A stretch of 64,000 nucleotides of DNA from Cristatella mucedo (taxonomy: Eukaryota > Bryozoa > Phylactolaemata > Cristatellidae), in the NCBI GenBank assembly GCA_009760855.2, contig WPIO01000060.1:1977501-2041500 (forward strand), in the 5' to 3' direction. Below, piece by piece: positions 1 through 12,100 of this stretch (its first letter is position 1; each line of letters starts with the position of its first letter). The position numbers and the translations under genes were made by a program. The notes under the pieces were generated by a model, which was given only the letters and a program-made list of their open reading frames with translations, ran no database searches and was not told the origin of the DNA.

Positions 1-479
1 GGTAATTTTCCTTTGGTCAGCCGGCTGATCACACCAACCGTGTATCGTAATATTGCCCAGACGGACTGGCACAATATGTTTTAGCTGCATCGAAATCTTT
101 AGCCTTGCTACGGCCTTCTCAAGCGTTAGAAGCCAAGGCATAAAGTCTGGTCCGCCGTTAAACATTTCGTACCTCAGTATAGTCGTTCCATCTAGACCTT
201 AGAAGGTCTGGTACTCTTTTCGACTCGAGTAAACCATTCTCTGCTACCGGTTGCTACTTTACAGTGTCAACGGCTGTTGCAGCTCTAGCCGAGTCTCACT
301 GAGACATGAAAACAGGAGCTGGCGAAAGTGAGGGGTGAACGAGACTCTGGTCTTTATTCCCCCAGCAGGTTCATATGCCAGCTAGGGGCTCACTCCCCAC
401 AGACAAGGAAAGGCATATGTGGTGAGCCAATGCATTCGGCCATATGCTTTCATGAAAGGCTGCACCAAGTCAATTGCTC

Positions 480-715
480 AACGACCTGCTGCAGGTGGGG
501 AAGACATTAGTGACCGAGGAGCGCCAGGCTCACGCAACACTAGCTTCTTCGTCCAGAAGATAGAAAAGATCAGGGAGTTCATTCCTACGATTGCAGCATT
601 GCCCTAAATGATGTCACTCAACTATTTGCAGCCTATCAATGTCCACATTGAAGCAGATCACTGGTGACCTCGTCCTGGGGTTCATTCCCCAATCACTGAA
701 GATTACCAGTCCTAT
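480..715 (+). mobile_element. LINE fragment, endonuclease-RT linker (LINE A-like)
   Basis: A short frame near 540-600 reads SFFVQKIEKIREFI, the pattern usual in the linker between endonuclease and RT of L2/CR1-type elements (an aromatic pair, then a basic K.EKIR stretch). It then meets a stop. Nothing to its left is clearly recognisable. Assignment to LINE A rests on orientation and on nearby LINE A pieces, so it is tentative. Confidence 0.35.
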
Positions 716-744
716 TTACCCTCTTCCTACTGCCCTGCTTCTAC

Positions 745-937
745 TAATAAATAATAATAAATAAATAAGTCCTAGCTGCTTACACCGCAGTTTTTGTATA
801 GTGACAGAAGAGCCTTTTTGGCGATCACACCGCTTGCAATGGCGATAAAGGATCGCCCACCACAGGAATCGAACCCACGACCTCGTGACCGAGGTAATCA
901 AAGCAACCGCCTTACCCAGTGTGCCATCACGGCTCCC
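745..937 (-). mobile_element. tRNA-derived SINE
   Basis: On the minus strand the element starts gggagccgtgatggcac. It has an A-box-like stretch (tggcacactgggtaaggcgg) and a good B box (gggttcgattcc) 40-50 bases further on, the internal RNA polymerase III promoter of a tRNA. The tRNA-like head is followed by an unrelated body of about 90 bases and an (AATA)n-type tail at 745-768. Its tail is not that of LINE A or LINE B, so its mobilising partner is unknown. It is not an intact tRNA gene, because the cloverleaf cannot be closed. Confidence 0.75.
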
Positions 938-944
938 GGTTATA

Positions 945-1340
945 ACTCATACAAACCTCAAATCGTTTTGATACATAAAATTGAGTTAGTATGCTCATAA
1001 GGTCAAGAACTCACTACCACCTTGCTTCAGAAGATCCCCTGATTTGCCCACATTAAAAAAAAACTTAAAAAACATCTAATTAGGTCAGCATTTAGTGGGT
1101 CCCTGTGATTTAACGTTCGTGTGCTTATGGGTGCCTACACAGAACGTACTGATACCAGCCACACATGCATGCCGACCTTGTGCATGTCACGCCTAACTAT
1201 GTTATTTATGTTGTTTATCGAACATGATGTAACACACCATTCAATCGCATTTCCCTATGCAGCAAATGTAAAGCACCTGAAAACAGATTGAGTTTTCTGA
1301 GGGTTCTTAATCAAGTGCATAATTATTAATATTGTTACTA
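945..1340 (+). mobile_element. LINE A 3' end
   Basis: This is the C-terminal RT remnant and 3' UTR of LINE A. The diagnostic order is seen: the 'ccacattaaaaaaa...cttaaaaaac' end of the ORF, 'gcatttagtgggtccctgtga', 'cttgtgcatgtcacgcctaac', 'gcagcaaatgtaaagc', the agattgagttttct hairpin, and an ATT-rich tail. It is 5'-truncated and lies directly beside the tRNA-derived SINE. Confidence 0.8.
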
Positions 1341-1389
1341 TGCATGGATCTGCTGCAGCCATGCTTAACTGACCTAACTAGTATGTCAT

Positions 1390-2863
1390 TTGGCTCAGGT
1401 AATGTTTGAGCAGCTCTCAAAAAGCTGTAGTCACGCCACTAATCAAGTAAGCAACATTAGACAAAGAGAACTTTACCAACTACGGTCCAGTTTTTTACAG
1501 TTCCTGTCCAAAACAGTGGAATGAGTCTTACCTGACCAGCTAAACTCGTATATTTAAATTAAAAGCCTTGCCAGTAAGCTCTGGTCACTCTTAAGAGCGA
1601 ATCACCTTACAAAGTTGGATATGCTTTGGGCTTTCGACGACATACTTAGTCCTTCTTGAGCAGCTCTCAACTCACCTGGGCATTATTGGTACTGCATTGC
1701 AATCATTCAGGTCCTATCTAAGTGACAGAGTATGGAGTATTGATGTTAATAGACTAAGATCACCCGAGGAACTTCAGAAATATTGAGTATCACAGGGCTA
1801 TGCACTTGGTACGTTTCATTTCATGGTTTATACTAATCCTCTTGCATATGTGATTGCAAACACAATCTAAGCCTTCGCTTTTATGCGGATGACACTCAGT
1901 TTAACTTTTTTTCTAGTCCCTCTCAGGGCTCAAGCATTTTATCTCAAGCAAATTCTCTTAACTCACTTGCTGCATGCATTGAATACATATGCACATGGAT
2001 GACAGCAAAGTTTCGTAAATCGAATGATGGTAAAAGTAACTTACTAGTCATGTGCAAAAACAGTGTGGTTTAGAAATTAGAAATGCTGATACTCACGATC
2101 GGCTCTGCCAGCATATCTCCTGTTAAATCTTCAGTAAATCAAGGTAGTAACGTTTGAACATGACCCATCGTTAGAACACCAAATCAGCTCCATATTCAAG
2201 TCTGTCTACTTTGAGCTACACAGCATTTATAAAATACGGGTTATTATAGACAGGGATACCACATATAGGTAGATCCATGCATTGATAACATCCCATCTTG
2301 ACTTCTGTAGCTCACTGCTTGTCGGTCTACCAGCCTGTGCAATCCGGAGCTTACAGCTGGTGCAATACTCAGTAGGTAGGCTTTACGGTTGTAAGAATCT
2401 CAGTTACCATATTACGTTACTTCCCCTCAACCCGCACTGGCTATCAGTCAAGCATCACATCGAACCCAAGGTTTTTCTTCACGTCCTTTCCTTTCGTGGC
2501 TGCACTCTACCTATGGGATCTACTCCCAAACCAAGCTAAGCATAATACCACCTGCTTTTCGAAATATAGCTGTTAACCTATACTTTTTACAAACCGCAAA
2601 TCTATCAGAGATTGCGCCTTTCCTTCATACGGTCCCAAAGCTCGGAATTCAGCATGCTGCAGCTAACCACACTCTAAGGCTGATCCTATACATTTTACCC
2701 TAACCCTGTGATTCTGGTTTCTTATTGAGAATCGAACTACTTAATAATGAATATATTTCAGTTAAGCTTACTTTGCAGTATGTGCAAAGTGTCTAGAAAG
2801 AGATTGTTTTCTCTGAGAGAGCATTACCATTTATGTTATTATTGATATTATTATTATTAAGTA
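1390..2863 (+). mobile_element. LINE A, decayed RT domain and 3' UTR
   Basis: This 1.5-kb LINE A copy is riddled with stops and frameshifts. Recognisable in order are the RT fingers (cgccactaatcaag, ttaccaactacggtcc, ctgtccaaaacagtgg), the palm with FYADDTQ at 1879-1899, the 'catcccatcttgacttctgtagc' thumb segment near 2288, and the C-terminal repeat-like region. The 3' UTR ends with the tctagaaagagatt hairpin and an ATT tail at 2826-2863. The YADD catalytic motif survives but the frame does not. Confidence 0.8.
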
Positions 2864-4253
2864 GGCTCACCGGTTATGAATGTGAACACATTAGAGTGGC
2901 TGATTTCATGGACAATGCCGAATAAGGTACCGAAACCTTCAGCTAAGCGGAAGAGGCAGATTGATGTGGGGACGAGACTCTAGTAAGGAATGTTACCTCT
3001 CTTAGATACAATAGTGAGCGAAGCTCTAGTCAGTGCTATAATTTGCTTGCCGGTCCAGTGACGTATATTTAAATAAAGCCTCGTACCAACAAGACTGTGT
3101 CTTTCACTAGGAGCTACCTGAATCTCTTTTAAGGTATTTCACTAATGCAATGCCGAAAGCATGACACAATAAACAGTATCGAACTTGGCATTGTAACGAA
3201 ACATAACCTCTTCTCTGAGATCAGCCCAGAGTCAAAACGTAGACGTAGCTCATAGCAGCAGGCACAGTGTCTGCCCGCAAGGCACACCAAAGGCTGATCG
3301 TAAGCCCAACGGACAGCAGTAATAGACAGGTTTACTTTAATTTTCAAGTGAATTGTTGTCACCTCAGGGGAGATCGTGACGTTAGTAGGGAGTGAGTTCC
3401 GGCCATTTAAAGTATACGGTTTTAAGGCAAGGTCTGAAAATGATTTGTCACAAGGGGTGCCAAGTGCTGGTCTAAGCTCAAGGCTGAAGGGCTAAAGCTT
3501 CTATGTGTCCCATTCACAGAATCGAGTCCTGCTGCAAGCTCTTTGTTATGAGGTACGACTTGACGCCGGTTATGACGTTATTTGATTTTGTAACCATGAC
3601 GAAATTTAATTTTGTTAGGTTCATAATTTTTCGGAAATCAATAAGTAAACACACTATCTTTTTACGCCACAGAAACGTCAACTATCTTTTAGCCCGGTGC
3701 CTAATCGTCTCCGGACCGACACAGCTGGACCAATTTTACTGGACCTAACACGTGAGGCCAATTTATTTTGACTAACGGCAAATTAATCTCAACCGAAGAA
3801 GTTGCTGTCAATTCAGGCCAATTGAATCTCGGATTCCGATTAATTTAATTTGTAAAATTTGCAATATTTTAAAAGCTCAAAATGTCATGAAAAAAGTGAT
3901 AAGTAACTGTTCGACACGGAGGAAAGGAAATCGGTATTTTTCGCTTGGTGCTAGCTAGCATCTGTTACCATAGTGATTAGGAAGGTGATACTTGGCGGGG
4001 GCACCGTCACAATAAAGCGCGGACAATATTATTACCAGATGAATATATTTCCAATTTATTTTAGAAATAATGCAGATCACGATGATATTTACTGTTTACG
4101 TGGTTTATTTTGCAAATATTGTGATCAAATAAAAACCAACAAGAAGTAGCTACGCCTTACATTATGAACAAACCTCAGTAAATTCTAGTCGTAGCAATTG
4201 TTAAATGTAATAATAAACATAAGTATTTTTGCTATTGTGCATCGATCGCCACC
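2864..4253. other. No gene recognised; AT-rich DNA
   Basis: Only short random frames occur here, none longer than 81 codons. The stretch 3580-4230 is AT-rich. No mobile-element family seen elsewhere in the window could be recognised. Confidence 0.6.
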
Positions 4254-5700
4254 TGTAACTGTAAAATATCTCAAACCATGTGCTTGTTACTCAGCTGAGA
4301 GTTGTATGGCACACTCACTGGCAAAGAGCCTTTCAGTACCTATTCAGTAGCCAAAAGACTATCTCTATCCGCAAAGAGAAGATAAGAAGCATAACAGAGT
4401 CGAAAGACCTGTTGAGGCAGTGATTAGCTAGGAAGTAGTACCTCAGGACCACTTTAAATGATGCACCACATTTGGCAACAAAAGAGCAGTTGTTGAAAAG
4501 GAATCATGGAAGCAAGTTCAACAGTCTAGGACCTGCAGAGATAAAGCTGCTGCCACCAACGGTCCATAAGGAGAGAAATGGGACAGCTAATTAATTATCC
4601 TTGTCCACCTGAGCGAACGAGGACACTGAGACTGGTGTAACTATTCAGCTATAAATAGAGGAGCCAAGCCGTGGGGGCCTATTGGGTCGGCCTCAGAACT
4701 TTTTCGTGTGTTCTTTGATTAACCGGCCGTCAGCCTAGCTCTTTCAGATAAGGAGAAACGTAGTCGAACCTCTGGGATTTCTAATCTAGCCATGCAGCCA
4801 TATTCATAGCCAGTTGTAGTGGCCCAGTTACATTTTTGGTAGCACAGCCACAAGGTAATTCAAATAATCTAGCCAAGACGGAACTGAAGAGCTAGTTAAA
4901 TGTTTCGCAATGTAGTGTAAAGTATCTCCGTCTGTAACTCCATAAAGACTATGTGGGTGCTACGCAGGAGAGTTTTGTATAGCGAACTCACAGCCTAAGC
5001 GGCTTTCGGTACGCATTCGGTAGCCAACAGTCTTCGTCTCACGCAACAAAGAGAAAGTGGGAAGCATAGCAGAGTCAGGAGAGCAGTTGAGGTAGTGAGT
5101 AGCCTAGAAGTAGAAGCTCAGGACCGCTGAAAAAGATGTGCCATAGTCGGCAGTAGGAGAGTAGTTGTCGTTGCGTAAGAATTGTGGAAGCGAGTTCCAC
5201 AGTCTAGGACCTGCAGAGCTAAAGCTTCTGTCGCCAACTGTCTTTAAGCGGAGGAATGGGACAGCTAATTTATTGTCCACACAAGACCTCAGGGCACGAA
5301 CAGGCGGAAACTGATGTAGCAGTTCAGCTAGGGGCAATCCACAGTGGAAGACAGTTCCTAATCTTAATGATGAATTGGACGTGATGGCTAGCTATAGAAA
5401 CGATCTTCAGATTGAAGGTTTTATATTTTATACAGTAGTCGAAACCAACACTTAAATTACAAGCACTTGGAAATAATCCCATTGCAGTCTCATTAATCAG
5501 AAAACGACCGCCATCTAATCCAGACAAACGTTCAGTTGTACAGTTGTTTAGTTTCAAGAAATCTTTCAGCATTTAGGATAGACTACGGATAAGTCAAGCG
5601 TTTAATTTTTTAGTTTGTGCAGCAAATTCTGACGGTTTAAATGACAAATTACAATTGTGGTAAAACTTTGATGACATCTCGTTTTTGAAAACACTAAAGC
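4254..5700 (-). mobile_element. LINE B, older copy, split by a younger LINE B
   Basis: This is the 3' half of a LINE B on the minus strand in two pieces, 4254-4910 and about 5334-5700. The first piece runs from the degraded 3' tail through the C-terminal region and stops at 'ttaaatgtttcgcaa'. The second resumes at 'atccacagtggaagacag', which adjoins that point in other LINE B copies. Beyond 5600 it matches the region around the RT palm (agcaaattctgacggtttaaatgacaa). It is clearly more diverged than the copy inside it. Confidence 0.75.
4911..5333 (-). mobile_element. LINE B, younger 5'-truncated insertion
   Basis: This insertion of about 423 bp carries the LINE B 3' tail (gtatctccgtctgtaactcc), the hairpin and a clean C-terminal frame (LAELLHQF..., GDRSFSSAGPRLWNSLPQF) on the minus strand. 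It interrupts an older LINE B in the same orientation. The bases GCAA at 4907-4910 and 5334-5337 flank it and may be a short target-site duplication. The clean frame and tail show it is the younger element. Confidence 0.8.
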
Positions 5701-6139
5701 ACTGCCCCTAAAAGAGCTAAGATAAATCAATCTTTTCAGGGATCTCAACTTCCAATAGCCACTTTTCAAGAGATTTAATTCACAGTCTACGTGGCCGGAT
5801 CTATTTTCATAGGACCTTACCGTTATGGCAGTGCGTACCGTATAGCTGGAGCAATGAATCAATTCGTTCTAAATCGTGGCAAGCCTAATGGGTCAAATTA
5901 TTACGGATCTTCATGGTTTGCGGTTCCTAAATTGTGATAGATAAAAACAATTGCTAACATATCTAACTGTAAGCGTTTCAAGCCGACTGAGCTTTTGGAT
6001 GCAGTCTTGCCATTCGAGCCGTTTTGAGCTTAAAGACAATAAGCTCTAGGCATAGGTCATGGTCTATTGTGAACCCCTTTACTCCTCCCATGCTGTAAAA
6101 CGGAATCGTCTCCATTGTGTATAACCTTTTTATCATATG

Positions 6140-6188
<49 letters not shown>

Positions 6189-7100
6189 AGCAATTTTCAT
6201 GAAATGGTACAAGTGCTCATCGTCGTAGCCGTTTTTCTTTCGACACGCCAGTGTGCACAGGTGCAGTCACCTCAGGTCGGTAGCTCTGTGCTAAGGTTCA
6301 GGCAGCTCGGGTATTTGTCGCATGTCGGCTGAGAACAGAACCGTTACAATCGTTCTGATTGCAGCCTATTTCTGAACGGACGTGAAAGCTGTACGTTCTG
6401 TTTGTAAACAACGTAGTTTAATATGGCCACTAATGCGGCTCATCTTTTCTATTGCTGCTTTGTTAGACATATCTAGATCAGACTAAGCTCATCGGTTTCA
6501 AAAACAAACGATATTGATACCGATACCAAATCCCAGGAAAAGGATTGAGCAATCAAGTTAAAAGCTGCATTGGAGAAGGTTAAAATATCTTAGTTTGAGG
6601 AATGTAAAGCAGACGCTTAGGCAAAAGGTGAACATCATGTCTAATATTGAGAGATTAGAGTTTTAGCTTGGACGATCACCGGAACGACAAATGACAGCTT
6701 CCAGTTTCCACGTAATTTCTATGACGTTTGGATTCGTGGCTAGTAGAACAAAAATATATCTATACATAAACACAATTTAACTTACAAGTGATGGAACGGC
6801 TTGCTTACTGAGCAAATGGATACCTGGAAGGTGGAAACGGTGTTACACTGTTTTTACTACAGCAAAGGGAGACTCTGGAACAGGGTCTTTTAGATGGAGT
6901 ACCTTTTAAAACATCCAGTAAACAGGCATTAAATTCCTCAGGTATATCTATGCACGCTTCTCTCAACTCATTGCCCACAAATATTGACAACGATACTTAA
7001 CTGATTTTCCAAACCGAATACATTCCACGTGCTTCTAAAAATACCTTACTGCCAGAAAAGCATGCAAGCCGACTTTGCTGAAGCCTGATTTTTTGCTCCT
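5701..7100. other. No gene recognised
   Basis: Apart from a dinucleotide repeat at 6136-6188 nothing is recognised. The longest frames (60-86 codons) look random and have no family resemblance. The frames crossing 6120-6190 are produced by the repeat itself. Confidence 0.55.
6136..6188. repeat. Compound microsatellite (TA)n(GT)n
   Basis: A run of alternating ta from about 6136 to 6162 changes directly into alternating gt to 6188. It is a perfect compound dinucleotide repeat, so its length is probably polymorphic. Confidence 0.97.
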
Positions 7101-7104
7101 CAAT

Positions 7105-7860
7105 TACACGCACTCAGAGAACACAATCTCTTTCTAAGCGTTTTGCAGTGTTTTGCAAATGAAGCAACATCGAATTGTTAGTGGTAGCATGCTCACTACA
7201 AAACCAGAATAACATGATTAGAGGTGCCCGGCACAGGGCCCGTGTGCTAGTAAGTTAGTGGCAGCATGCACAGTGTTAGCACTCATTAGAAAATATAAGG
7301 CGGATCTCCGGGACTCACAAATGGCTTTTATACGTGGAAGCCTTGTGCGTTTTATTTTAAATGTGGTCGAATCAGAAGTCGAGACGCAATTCAAGAGTAA
7401 ATTCCAGGCTTTGAGACCCCGCGCACTAAAGGTACGGTTTCCAAAGAATATTAATTAATAAATATATTATGATTTTTTGGTTTCAGGCGAACTTAGTTGA
7501 CAATTCGATTCTGCAAAGCGGGCAGTACGATGCTCAGCCTATGGCATAGTAGACGTGATAAGTATTCTGTAGCTAAATAATAAATTGATCAAAAATGAAC
7601 GGCAGAACCTTCTAGTCTATACGTAGCTTAACTAGGAGCCAAACTAAGTCGGACAGAAGTGATTTGACATGGTAATTGCGACTTTACCAATGGACAAGCC
7701 TAACTAAAGAGTTTTGCATCAGCTATAAGCACCTGATTGCGAAGACCGTTAGACCGTCAAACAGCGAGTTACTGAAGTCAAGACGTGATGTTATAAATGC
7801 ATGGACCAATTTAGATGTGGTATCTTTTCTAGACTAGCCCCATTTTAGCAAGGTATTGTA
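7105..7860 (-). mobile_element. LINE A 3' portion
   Basis: On the minus strand this has the LINE A 3' hairpin (cactcagagaacacaatctc), the 'gtggcagcatgcacagtgttagc' 3' UTR and the C-terminal ORF segment to about 7455. After some 35 unrelated AT-rich bases it continues from 'gattctgcaaagcgggcagtacgatgc'. The part at 7670-7850 (gcatcagctataagcacctg, gaccaatttagatg) matches 27670-27790, marking a LINE A subgroup. The frame is broken. Confidence 0.7.
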
Positions 7861-8299
7861 GCAAAAACTAGCCATACTTAAATGTGCAGTTAATGAAGTC
7901 GTGTACTGAAGGTTACTTTGGAAAACTACACCTATATTTAATGCAGGTTCAAGCGGAAATATGTTGGCAGAGCTAATATTGAGCGGTTTAAATTCCAATT
8001 TCTAGATCACACTTGGCTTGCATTTGACTATTTGATCAGTTTATCACCATGCTATTAATGAAAGTTTGCTGACGTCCAGGTCAGCAGGTCGTCACTCTGC
8101 AGCTGCCTGCTGCATAGGAGCAAGTAGCAGGTCGTAATTCATTCGCTGCCACCGGATGCAGTGGTGAAGAACTGTAAAAATACAGAACCTTTCAAAATCA
8201 ACCAGCCGAGCGACTATTTAGACACAAGAATCAGCATCCTACAGCTCACGTGCTTGCATTTTTGCTTTGTTCTGGTACTGCTCATTCTTGCTATTGTGC
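7861..8299. other. No gene recognised
   Basis: No coding or repeat family is recognised. A short local repetition of 'gcaggtcgt' occurs at 8085-8135. Confidence 0.5.
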
Positions 8300-8808
8300 T
8301 AGGTCACTTCATTCCTTGGCTTCAGCCTATCTCTCAGATCTGCTCCACCATTAGGCCGAACATCATACTACCTGCTTTTCGGAATCCAGCAGTTTACCAA
8401 TAAATTGTACAAACCTCAAACCCTTTGGAGACCGTGCAACCGTGTTAACGTCGCGTGCTCCCAAAACCTGGATCTCACTCCCGACTTGCTTCACGGCATC
8501 CCCTTACTTCACCACATCTGAAAAAACTTAAAAACGCACCTATTTAAGACGGCATTTAGAGAGTCCCTGTGATATTTCTTTGTGGTCTTATGAGTGCCGA
8601 CACTGCCTATGTTTACCACTGACCAAATTTTCTTGCTGACCCTGTGCATATCATCCCTAACCATTTTATTCACGCTATTTTTTCTCAAGCATGATATTGC
8701 CAGCCATTCCATCCTGTTTTCCTGTTTTCCAGAAACTGCTAAGTGCCTTGAAGGAGATAGATTTCTCTTTGGGTGCTTTATCAAGTGTATTATTATTATT
8801 TTTATTAC
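8300..8808 (+). mobile_element. LINE A 3' end at left edge of duplication copy 1
   Basis: This is LINE A C-terminal coding debris (cttggcttcagcctatctct, gcttttcggaatccagcag, ggagaccgtgca) plus the full 3' UTR and (ATT)n tail at 8790-8808. The copy at 50232-50668 occupies the same place next to the same downstream block. This insertion therefore predates the segmental duplication. Confidence 0.8.
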
Positions 8809-9105
8809 CTTCCTGTGCTTACACTCAGCCGTTCCTCCACCTTTAGCATCTGTAACAGTACTGCCCTGTCTTCTGACTCAAATCTCCTACCCCAAAATGT
8901 AACCATTTTAATGCCTTGGAGACTGCACCTTTGGTTCCAAACTATGATGTTCTCTACAAACAACGTCACTCCATCTGGCATGATGGAGTTTTAAAAGATG
9001 CTACTAGCAAACCTGTTTCTCTCAGTGTGTGTTCTGTCAGCTAAAATAGCCTATAATGCATGATTGTGCAGGCTGCAGGTGAGTTTCCATTAATGATGGA
9101 ATGGA
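8809..9105 (+). repeat. Segmental duplication block, copy 1, left part
   Basis: About 300 bp that realigns with 50669-50970: 'ccttcctg...cactca', 'tgccctgtcttctgactcaa', 'taatgccttggagac', 'catgattgtgcaggctgca'. No protein is recognised. The match stops abruptly at about 9105, where a LINE B begins, and resumes beyond 12590. Confidence 0.8.
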
Positions 9106-12100
9106 ATGTATCTCCGTCTGTAACTCCACAAAGTCATAAATAGCATGTGGGTGTTACGATGGAGAGTTTTGTATAGCGCACTGAAAGCCTAAGCCGCTTC
9201 CGGTACGCATTCAGTAGCCAACAGACATCGCCTCACGCAACAACGAGAAAGTGGGAAGCATAGCAGAGTCAGGAGAGCAGTTGAGGTAGTGAGTAGCATA
9301 GAAGTAGTAGCTCAGGACCGCTGAAAAGGATATGCCATAGTCGGCAGTTGAAGAGTAGTTTTCGATGCCTAAGAATTGGAGAAGTGAGTTCCACAGCTAC
9401 GACCTGCAGAGCTAAAGCTTCTGTCGCCAACGGTCTCTAAGCAGAGAAATGGGACAGCTATTTTATTGTCCATTCAGGACCTGAGGGCACGAACAGGCTC
9501 ACACTGATGCAGCAGTTCAGTTAGGTGTGAAGGAGCCAAACAGTGGCGGCCTTGTGATTCAGCATAAGAACGTTTCTCTGTATCCTTTGCTCAACCACCG
9601 ACCATCCTAGCTCTTTCAGCAAAGGAGACACGTGCTCAAACCACTGGGACTTGAAAAATAGCATTGCAGCGTTATTCATTGTCTTCTGTAGTGGTATATA
9701 AGCTTTCTTCAGCAGCCCAGCCAAAAGGGACTTACAATAATGAAGCCGAGACAGAACTCGAGAGCTAGTTGGATTTTGTACAAGCCACTGTGGGAGACAG
9801 CACCTAACCTTGGATAGGGATCGGATGTGATTGCTAGCTTTGGAGGCAGTCTTCTGAATGAAGCTTTTGAAATTTAGGCAGCTGTCGAACACAACACATA
9901 CATTTTGAGCACATGGTGATGGTCACACAATAGCATCACCTATTAGAATGGCAAAGCCTTTTAATCCAGCCACACGCTTAGGGTGTCCTATGACCAGCAG
10001 TTTGGTTTTTATTATCATTTAATATCAGGAAGTTTTCCGACATCCAGGATCGAATATTGGCAAGGCAAGCATTCCGTTTTTCAGTTGCCGTAGCAGATTC
10101 CGAGGGTTTGAATGACAAATACAACTGAGTATCGTCTGCATAGAAGTGATATCCCATTTTATGGGCCTTAATCACTTTTCCCAAAGGCTGTGTATAAATT
10201 GAGAACAGCAAGGGACCGAGTACAGACCCTTGAGGGACTGTACAGGTGACCCTACTCGTGTCTGAGACCTTACCCCCATGCGACCCAGATTGAACACGAT
10301 CAGACAAGTATGATCTAAACCACGCCAGAGCATCATCTGGCAGACCGATCGCTGTTCTCAATCGTTCAAGCAGAACTTCTTGATCAATGGTTTCGAAGGC
10401 AGCAGACAGACCTAGCAGAGCTAGGGCAGTAACATTCCCGTCGTCATTGCCACGTAGAATGTCATTGTTACCACAGAGGAGAGCAGTTTCAGTGGAGTGT
10501 TGCCTATTAAAACCCTGATTGAAACGTTTCTGACATTTCATTATTTTCAATACGTTCAACCAGCTGCTTAACAACAATTTGTTCAAGAATCTTTGATAAG
10601 AAAGGAAGAATGGAAACCGGGCGATAGTTTGCTAGGACCACCGTGACTAATCCAGGATTTTTAAGAAAAGGTCTAACGATTGCCGATTTGAAGGACTTAG
10701 GGACGACCCCTTTTCCAAAAGAAGCATTACAAATCTTGGTTATGGCTGGGCTAAGTTGGTCTGCCAGTCAAGATCACAGTGATGAAGGTATAGGGTCTTC
10801 ACGAGACGAGCACTTTTTACTCGACCCTATTAAAGCAGCCACATTTCTTACAGAAACATCGGAGAATCTTTGAAGGAAGGTCACAGGTTGAGGAACAGTG
10901 ATTGCTTTGGTCGGAGGGGGCCTAATTTAGGCACGAATGTGCACATTTCTTTCAGTAAAGAAGGCTGAAAACTTTTCGACTGAGCCCTTATTTTCTGGGG
11001 AGTCAGACCTGAAAGCATTGGCCAATAAACGTTTTACTGTTTTATAAATCTTTTTAGTGTCCGACTGGCAGGAATTCATCTTCTTAATGAAAAAAACTTG
11101 GTTTTTGTAAGCTTTCGTGGTTAAAATCGAAGGAAGTCTTTAAAATTGACTAGGTCTGCTTTAGACCCAGATTTCTTGAAACGACGTTCTAGTCTGTGCT
11201 TAACACATCCCATCAAGAATATTTTTGTAAATTTAAAGGAATCTCCACGACTTTGAATACGGATAGAGCTTACGGCAGCATGCTTGTCAAGGGCACTCCT
11301 GAGTGTCATTTTCATCGCATCAGTGAGGGTATCGAATCTTCCGGGAGAGTCTGAATGCAGATCAAGAAAACCTGCATCACAAACAGATTTCAAAAACTTG
11401 TCCACGTCAATGCTTTGTAAGTTACATCGTTTGGAAAATTCGACATTGCCCTGTAAGTACGAGGGAGCAGGAACAGTAAACAGACCGAACAATGATCTGA
11501 GAGGGTCAGTGGGCACACCACAAGGTCAGTGGGGAGGACATCCTTAGTGATCACGAGATCTAGAATTTGGCCACCGAAGTGGGTGCTATGATTAACGTCT
11601 TGGGCTAAACCAAAATTCTCCAGACAGCCAAGAAATGAGCTCACCTGGCTGTTGCTATTGTTGTGAACGTGAATATTGAAGTCTCCTACAATCAATAACG
11701 GCCTGTCATACACAAATATTTTAGTGAGGAACTCTGAACACTTCTCTATAAACAAGTTTAGACAGCCAGAAGGAGGCCGGTATATCACAGCAGTGAGAAG
11801 CATTGTCAGTGATGAAGACCTGATTGCAACCGATTCAAACGATGACCCATGCAAGAAACTGCACACTTTATAGCCAAACGAGTCGCGAACAACAATTGCA
11901 ACCCTGCCACCAACCTTGTCAGAACGCGTAGACTGATACAATGAGAAACTGGGTGGAGTAGTCTCGGAAATTCAGCTACTGGAACTAGGCGTCATCCAGG
12001 TTTCGGTAAGCAGAAATGCATCTAGCTTCTTATGGACCACCTGATCGATCGCGGATAAGTTACCCCTTAGTTTTTTGCGATCGGACATTTAGTAGGCGGA

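Noticed and set aside
745-937. Functional tRNA gene
   Set aside because: A and B boxes are present but the acceptor and anticodon stems do not pair, and an unrelated body plus tail follows.
6117-6332. 71-codon frame over the TA/GT repeat
   Set aside because: The middle is translated dinucleotide repeat (IYIYIY, VCVCVC); no gene evidence.
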